From Hymenoscyphus infarciens (lineage: Eukaryota > Ascomycota > Leotiomycetes > Helotiales > Helotiaceae): 64,000 nt of DNA. Each line of letters opens with the position of its first letter. Positions within the stretch are counted from its first letter, which is position 1. The DNA lies in assembly GCA_001414345.1 (NCBI GenBank), contig LLCB01000025.1, positions 186,001 to 250,000 of the forward strand, given 5' to 3'. Shown here piece after piece: positions 58,532 to 64,000 of this stretch. The notes beneath the pieces were generated by a model. The model made no database searches. It was given only the letters and a program-made list of their open reading frames with translations, and was not told the origin of the DNA. Both the position numbers and the translations under genes were made by a program.

Positions 58532-59882
58532 GATGTTGTCAGCAATGGAAACGAATTGGTGAGACCATTCGAGTTGGATTGAAGAGAGAAGAAGAATGGT
58601 AGAAGAGGTTGAGGGAAAGATGAGGTCAAATCACGACATGAGATAGGGACCTGTTGTGCTCGCTTGAGCTCAAAGCAACCCACTTTAGGTCGATGAGGCC
58701 AACTTGATTCGCTATATCGTCAACATGATGCAATCTCTGGGTGTACAAGTAGACAAGTAGATGGCTAATAGCTATTAAGCTTCGTGAGAGTGGGATGGGA
58801 GGATATGCAAGTTGCCCGTAACGGGAGGTTCCCGTCCTAGTCTGCAGGTGTTGAGGTGTTGAGGATGTTGGAGAAGAGTGGGGTGGTGAGACACTGGGAG
58901 GCTAGAAGAGGGGCGCTTTTCCATGAACCAAATGATATAGACTCTTACCTTGCTATGTTGTAAAAAAATGTGAGAGGTGGATGGGGAAGGTCTTGAATCA
59001 ACCCCCTTCCAAAAATTGAAATCGTTACTTGTGCCGTGTTGCCATTAGCTGTGTATAGCAGCAACTTGAAGACTTGAAGACAACCTTGATGTCGCAGCTT
59101 CGGGTCTCAGAATCGGAACTCAAAAGTCGGAGATCGGGGAAGAAAGAGCACGTGAGTGGAGCAGCTGCGAGATCGGCCCGTCTGACCAATACAATCAAGA
59201 TCATTAGCCACTGTGGCTCGGGTCACACAAAAGGAGGGGCAAGTAATGCAGCCGTGATTGGCAGAGAGCCCAACACCCACTCCGTTCGGGTATCGGCCTA
59301 CTCCATCACCATAGAGCAACCAACATCCACAAAAAAGATTGCAACCATCTTGGGAACTTCTAGTTTCTGGCTGGACAACTAGCAATTGCTCTGTATGAAT
59401 TATCTCTGGAGAAACCAGAGCTTTTAGTAGGATTCAGTCTTCAAACTCACCGCCACTAGTCTCCTTCGGCTTAGTGGACTGGCATCAACCTGGGCATTTA
59501 CCACATTTACTACTAGTAGAAGTCGGCCAGCTCACCCCTATACTCGTACGGGCTAGTTGCCCCTCTTTCCACTCTCTTTCCACTCTTTCTCGCCCGGTCC
59601 GGCGCCCTTGGTTCGGTCTGCTGCCGTCGCCGTCGCCGCTGCCGCTGCCGCTGCCGCTGCCGCCAGCCTTCCACAGCCATTTACTTTGCCTCCCCACTTC
59701 TCTTGCTTTTCTTCCTCCTTTCCTCATCCTCTTTACTCTCTTCTCCAATAGCAGATCAACACTTCTTCCATTTTTCCGCTCTGCTTCGTCAAGTACCCCA
59801 CGTTCCATGGTTGGACCGAATATTCCCTAGGTACACAACCCCGATTCTCAAGGCTGAGAAAGCTTCCATCTCGTCGTCAATC
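58532..59882. other. Divergent upstream region between VPS70-like and MFS genes
   Basis: No gene supported. It holds two promoters, CT-rich leaders, and a GCCGCT-type hexamer run at about 59,624-59,664, which is transcribed or promoter DNA rather than clear coding sequence. Confidence 0.5.
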
Positions 59883-62875
59883 ATGGCCAAAGGACGATCA
59901 CGTGGACCTGCAAAACTGCCTGTCCAGCAGCTTACAATTCTCGGTGAGTTTCCTTTACATTTCCAATCCTTTCATCAATAGCATGTTCCTCAAGGATCGC
60001 CCATTGTCAATCGTTTCAAGTCTGAAATCTGGTTGAAGCGTGGTATTTCCGGAAGTGTAGAGCCGTCACTGAAGGTCACATACACAAAATTCCTTCCTTG
60101 GCATGTGCTGCCGATGTATTGAACTGCTGTGTTCAGCTGAAGAATACATCGTTTTTTTCCTATTTTTCAAATGCGTTTTTTCATTCTCGGGCAGACAGTT
60201 CTTGTGTCTTATTGCCCTTCTCTCTCTATTTACTCATTTTATCCCACCTTCTACCAGACAGCTGACTTTCTTAACTCCAGCAATATGTCGATTCGCCGAA
60301 CCCCTAGCACTGACTTCTGTGTATCCATACCTACCTGAGATGATAGAAAGTTTTGGCGTCGAAAGGAAAAACGTCGCGAAATGGGCAGGTATAACTTCGG
60401 CTGTTTTCAGTATTGCTCAATGTTTAACCGCAATCTTATGGGGAAGAGCTTCTGACAAGTTTGGCCGAAAGCCTTCAATTCTCTGCGGTTTAACATTAAC
60501 CATGTGTTGCACATGTAAGTAGATATCAACTATTTTTGCCTTAACCCTCATCTCACATCCATCCTCAACCTCCTCGAGTTCTCCAGGTTTGGGAAATCCC
60601 CGTCAAGAGATCCCTTGCCATGAATATAGCTGATTTTCCAACCTAGTATTCTGGGGCATGTCATCATCGTTACCCATGGCGATTCTTGCCAGGGCCCTTT
60701 CTGGTGCTTTTAATGGAAATGGTATGTTTGATTTCAACCAAACTGATCGACTTGGCTCATTGGTTGTAGTTGGTATTATCAGAACAATGGTGGCCGAAAT
60801 GGTCCCCGAAAAGGAACTTCAACCAAGGTCAGTTCTTTTTCTTTCCACAAAGCCCAACCTCACTAGTCTTTATTTTCTCGTTCATTTCCTTTTCTTAGCG
60901 TCTACGCCATTACCGGCTTCTTCTTTTCCTGCGAATAAACCAATACACAACGGCTAACCAATTTCCAGAGCGTTCTCTATCATGCCACTCGTGTGGAGTC
61001 TAGGTTCAATTTTCGGGCCATCATTTGGAGGTTTCTTCGCAAAGCCAGCCGAAAATATGCCCGCACTGTTTGGGAATAGCACTCTTTTGATCAAATTTCC
61101 ATTCCTACTTCCAAATTTGGTTGCCAGTTTCTTCTTTCTAACGGGAATTTCAACTGGAATATTCTTTCTTAAAGTGAGTTGCAGAAGCGCGTGTAGAGTA
61201 ATCGAGTGACCCCCTTAGAATGCCGATAATCGCGAGCGTGGATTTCTTACCGTTGTAAATCTAGATCTAGGATAATCTGGCAATCTGGCTGTGGGGTTTT
61301 CGAGAGCTCAATTACGGTTATTTTGCGCCACAGGAGAATGGCTCGGGTTTACATCGAGATTGTCGCTTCATCCTTGCTGACATCCCACCTAGGAAACACT
61401 CGAAACCAAACGCGATAAAACAGACTGGGGCATCGAAATCGGAAAAAAAGCCGTCATCATCTTCAAGAGAATATTCAAGCTCAATCATCTAAATGGCAAA
61501 CCATATCGACAGATCTCCTCGGCCCCTAATGAAGAAACCTCCCTCCTTCGTCCCACCTCCGCAGAGGATTCCGATTCCTCAAAACCGTTCGATGATGAAG
61601 GATTTGCATCCAAAAACTCCAAGGACAAGAAACCCGTCTTACCAAGACCCTCGTTGTCAGAGGTGTTTACCAAACAAAGTGTCATTAATCTTGCGGCTTA
61701 TACGTTGTTGGCCCTCCATGCCGTGGCCTATGATCAATTGTTGCCCATTTTTATGCATCATCCGCGACAGACACCCGATTCTTCAAACACCCAACTTCCA
61801 TTCAAGTTTTCCGGGGGGTTTGGACTTGGATCTGGTCGTATTGGAACTCTGTAAGCCCCTTCTCCCTCTCCCTTTTCCTATAATCATGCCCAACCATCTC
61901 ACTAACACTCCTCCCAGCTTCACAATGTACGGCATCTGCGGCTGCTTCATCCAATTCCTCATCTTCCCGCCTACAGCACGCTACTTTGGCGTCCTAAAAT
62001 GCTTCAAAGCATGCGCGGTAACCTTCCCTTTTATCTGTTTCTTCACTCCCTACACGGCCTTAATCCAAGACTCTACACACCAACAAGCTGCCATGTTTGC
62101 AATTATGGTGGTCAAGTGTTTTACGGTTATCTTCGCGTTCCCTTGTAGTATTATTTTACTCACGAATAGTGCGGTGAGTTTGAGGGTTTTGGGGACTTTG
62201 AATGGGGTGGCTGTTAGTATCAGTGCGGTGGGACGGGCTGTTGGTCCGGCTTTAGGTGGTGAGTTTTCTTCTTCTTTTCTTTATCGTTGTCTTTTCTTTC
62301 TACATGTTATGAGCTGTTTGCTGATTTATACAGGTGCTGCTTTCACATGGGGTCTCGAAAGAGGCTACGTAATCACACCATGGTGGCTCCTAGGTTCCAT
62401 CGCAGCACTAGGCGCAATACCAATCTGGTATCTCGAAGAAATGGAAGGCTTCAACAAGGCCCCCTCAGACTCCGACTCGGAATCCTCGGAATCCGACGAC
62501 GAAGAACAGGAAACACTCCTCAACACCATCGAAGAGGAATCTCGTGGGGGAATCCTGGATGGAGATGAGATGTTGCAAGGTGAAGAGGCGTTGGAATTTA
62601 TCGATGAGAATTCCATGTCGAGGGTTCAGTCGAGGAAGAGTCAGGATGGTGGGGAGGGGTCGGGCCATAGACATGGGCATGGGCATGGACATGGAAGTGA
62701 GGCGGGAAGTAGTTCGCGACATGGACATGATCATCGGAAAGGAAGTGGGTTTGAGAGGAGGTTGAGTAGTCCTATTGGGTTGCGGGAACCTGTTGGGCCT
62801 GGGGGCAGGAGATTGAGTAATGGGTTGGCGGGGAGTGGGAGTGGGTATGGGACTGGAGGGACGAGTCTTGCTTGA
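59883..62875 (+). CDS. MFS transporter with long cytosolic loop and His-rich tail
   Basis: Eight exons (59,883-59,943; 60,281-60,514; 60,647-60,721; 60,770-60,827; 60,969-61,173; 61,393-61,850; 61,918-62,258; 62,334-62,875) give 657 aa in frame. After a short N-terminus come FAEPLALTSVYPYLPEM and the MFS loop motif GRASDKFGRKP, then RTMVAEMVPEKELQPRAFS and LVWSLGSIFGPSFGG. A ~115-residue hydrophilic loop divides the two halves. The second half ends with YVITPWWLLGSIAALGAIPIW. The ~160-residue tail is acidic (DSDSESSESDDEEQ), then His-rich (HRHGHGHGHG and RHGHDHRKG), which might bind metal. It resembles the YCR023C-like group; substrate unknown. Confidence 0.85.
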
Positions 62876-63200
62876 GTGTCTTTGCTTGGCTTGTTTTGTT
62901 TTGGGGATGTTGTGGTAGGGAGAGAAATTGAAATTATAGTAGGAGGGGGTTCTAGAGGGGGAGAGGGGAGGGGAGTGAGTTGATGTTTTGACTTTTGACT
63001 TTTGATTTTGCCTTCTGCCTTTTGAAAGCGTCATGGCGTGCGTTTTTTTTGGGGGGGGGGGGGCATTTCTGATCGTATCTTAGGCTTTTATCTCATCAAG
63101 AGTATTATTACTATCATAGGAAAGTCTTTTACCCAAGAGGTGGAGAGAAAATAAACGCAGGAGCTTCATCCTATCCTATCCTACTACTATAGTAACTCCG
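62876..63200. other. 3' flank of the MFS gene
   Basis: No gene. It includes a 15-G run at about 63,048-63,062. Confidence 0.5.
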
Positions 63201-64000
63201 TCCTTCCATCTCTCTAGTATCTGCAACTTCCTACCAAGTGTAATCTAGAACGTTTAGCTCTTGAGCTCTATTTTCTAGACTTCTAGTCGTGGAATAACAT
63301 TATATAAAATCCTTCTAGAAAATTCGTAACTGCTATTCTCTTTAGACGCTAGAGACGAGGTTGCGAGTAAGCTATCGAGTATCGAGTAAGAGATAGATTA
63401 TTATATAAGCTCTTAATTATCGTATAAGCTACGATTTATAGAATAAACTATTACTTATCTAGTAAGCCATTAGTTATCTAGTAAACTCTTAGTTATCTAG
63501 TAAGCTATTAGTTATCTAGTAAGCTATAAAAGATAACTTATAAGTAAGCTACGAGTTAGCTATAAGTAGACGGTTACAGATAAGCCGCGAATTATAAAGT
63601 AAGCGACAAAGAAATGTATTTCCTCTGTTACTTCTCTTACTTTTAACTTCTCTAAGAACACGCTAGATCTAGAATAAACGTTGGATTTCAGGAGACCTTT
63701 CTTAGCTTTTACTAGCGCTCTAGGAAGTTGTACTTGGATTTTATAACTACTTTGCTACTTTGATTATCTTGATAGCTCTGGAGAAACAAGTTCAGGTAAA
63801 CTTGATTATTCATTCTTTGTTTTTTATTTTTAAGGCTGTTTACTTTACTTTTTTCCGTCTTTCTTATTCTCTAGTTGAATGTGGTTCTTTTTCGCAAGTA
63901 GCTTAATCCTTAAAACTACTATTAGAAGCTAGTTATAGTATTTGAGACTTATAGATGAGGATTAAAAGGTAAGACAAACCAAAACATTGCTATGCAGGGG
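63201..64000. repeat. Start of a third AT-rich block, with a ~20-bp degenerate tandem repeat
   Basis: About 63,400-63,600 is built from degenerate copies of AGTAAGCTATTAGTTATCT, clearest at 63,460-63,530. Copies vary mainly by transitions. No gene is seen; the composition resembles the other RIP-like blocks but is less extreme. Confidence 0.7.

Noticed and set aside
59485..59808. Frames in the GC-rich leader before the MFS gene
   Set aside because: They arise from GCCGCT repeats and pyrimidine-rich leader DNA; no similarity or splice support.

Overview
The window looks like a nuclear contig from a filamentous ascomycete. Genes carry short GT-AG introns (about 45-340 nt). Normal gene-bearing DNA alternates sharply with very AT-rich, stop-filled blocks whose substitutions look like repeat-induced point mutation (RIP; C-to-T and G-to-A, typically CpA to TpA). 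The gene set suggests Leotiomycetes/Helotiales, but that is inference.

Layout. 1-8,660 is an AT-rich block with a decayed LTR retrotransposon (2,467-8,653, LTRs and TATAT target duplication still recognisable). 8,951-22,052 is a conserved gene region: a 2EXR/F-box-like protein, SGF29, RRP41 (divergent to SGF29), an Mpd1-like ER disulfide isomerase ending in HDEL, phosphopantetheine adenylyltransferase, a large unknown protein and a secreted CAP protein. 23,031-46,843 is an accessory region. 47,340-55,140 is a second AT-rich block with a decayed hAT transposon (50,067-52,941, TTTTAGTC target duplication). 55,913-62,875 holds a Vps70/glutamate-carboxypeptidase-like M28 protein and an eight-exon MFS transporter. 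63,200-64,000 is the start of a third AT-rich block.

The accessory region looks like a biosynthetic cluster for a ribosomally made, Kex2-processed peptide of the ustiloxin/phomopsin/asperipin ('dikaritin') type. The likely precursor gene (31,724-32,332, minus) encodes a signal peptide and nine near-identical units containing DSDYTIY, eight of them ending in Lys-Arg. Around it lie six UstYa-type (DUF3328 or UstYa-like) genes with paired HxxHC motifs (three intact, three broken), a broken aldo-keto reductase and a broken MFS transporter. Further right are a flavin monooxygenase fragment, a BTB pseudogene, a small secreted-protein pseudogene and an intact secreted protein. Decay worsens to the right and is mainly Trp/Gln codons to stop and His to Tyr, the pattern expected from RIP.

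A second unusual layer is a family of related introns: at least five (9,611; 21,548; 23,639; 31,732; 39,553) in five unrelated or distantly related genes share both ends and much of the middle, as introner-like elements do. One interrupts the last core repeat of the peptide precursor, and its removal restores the repeat sequence exactly.
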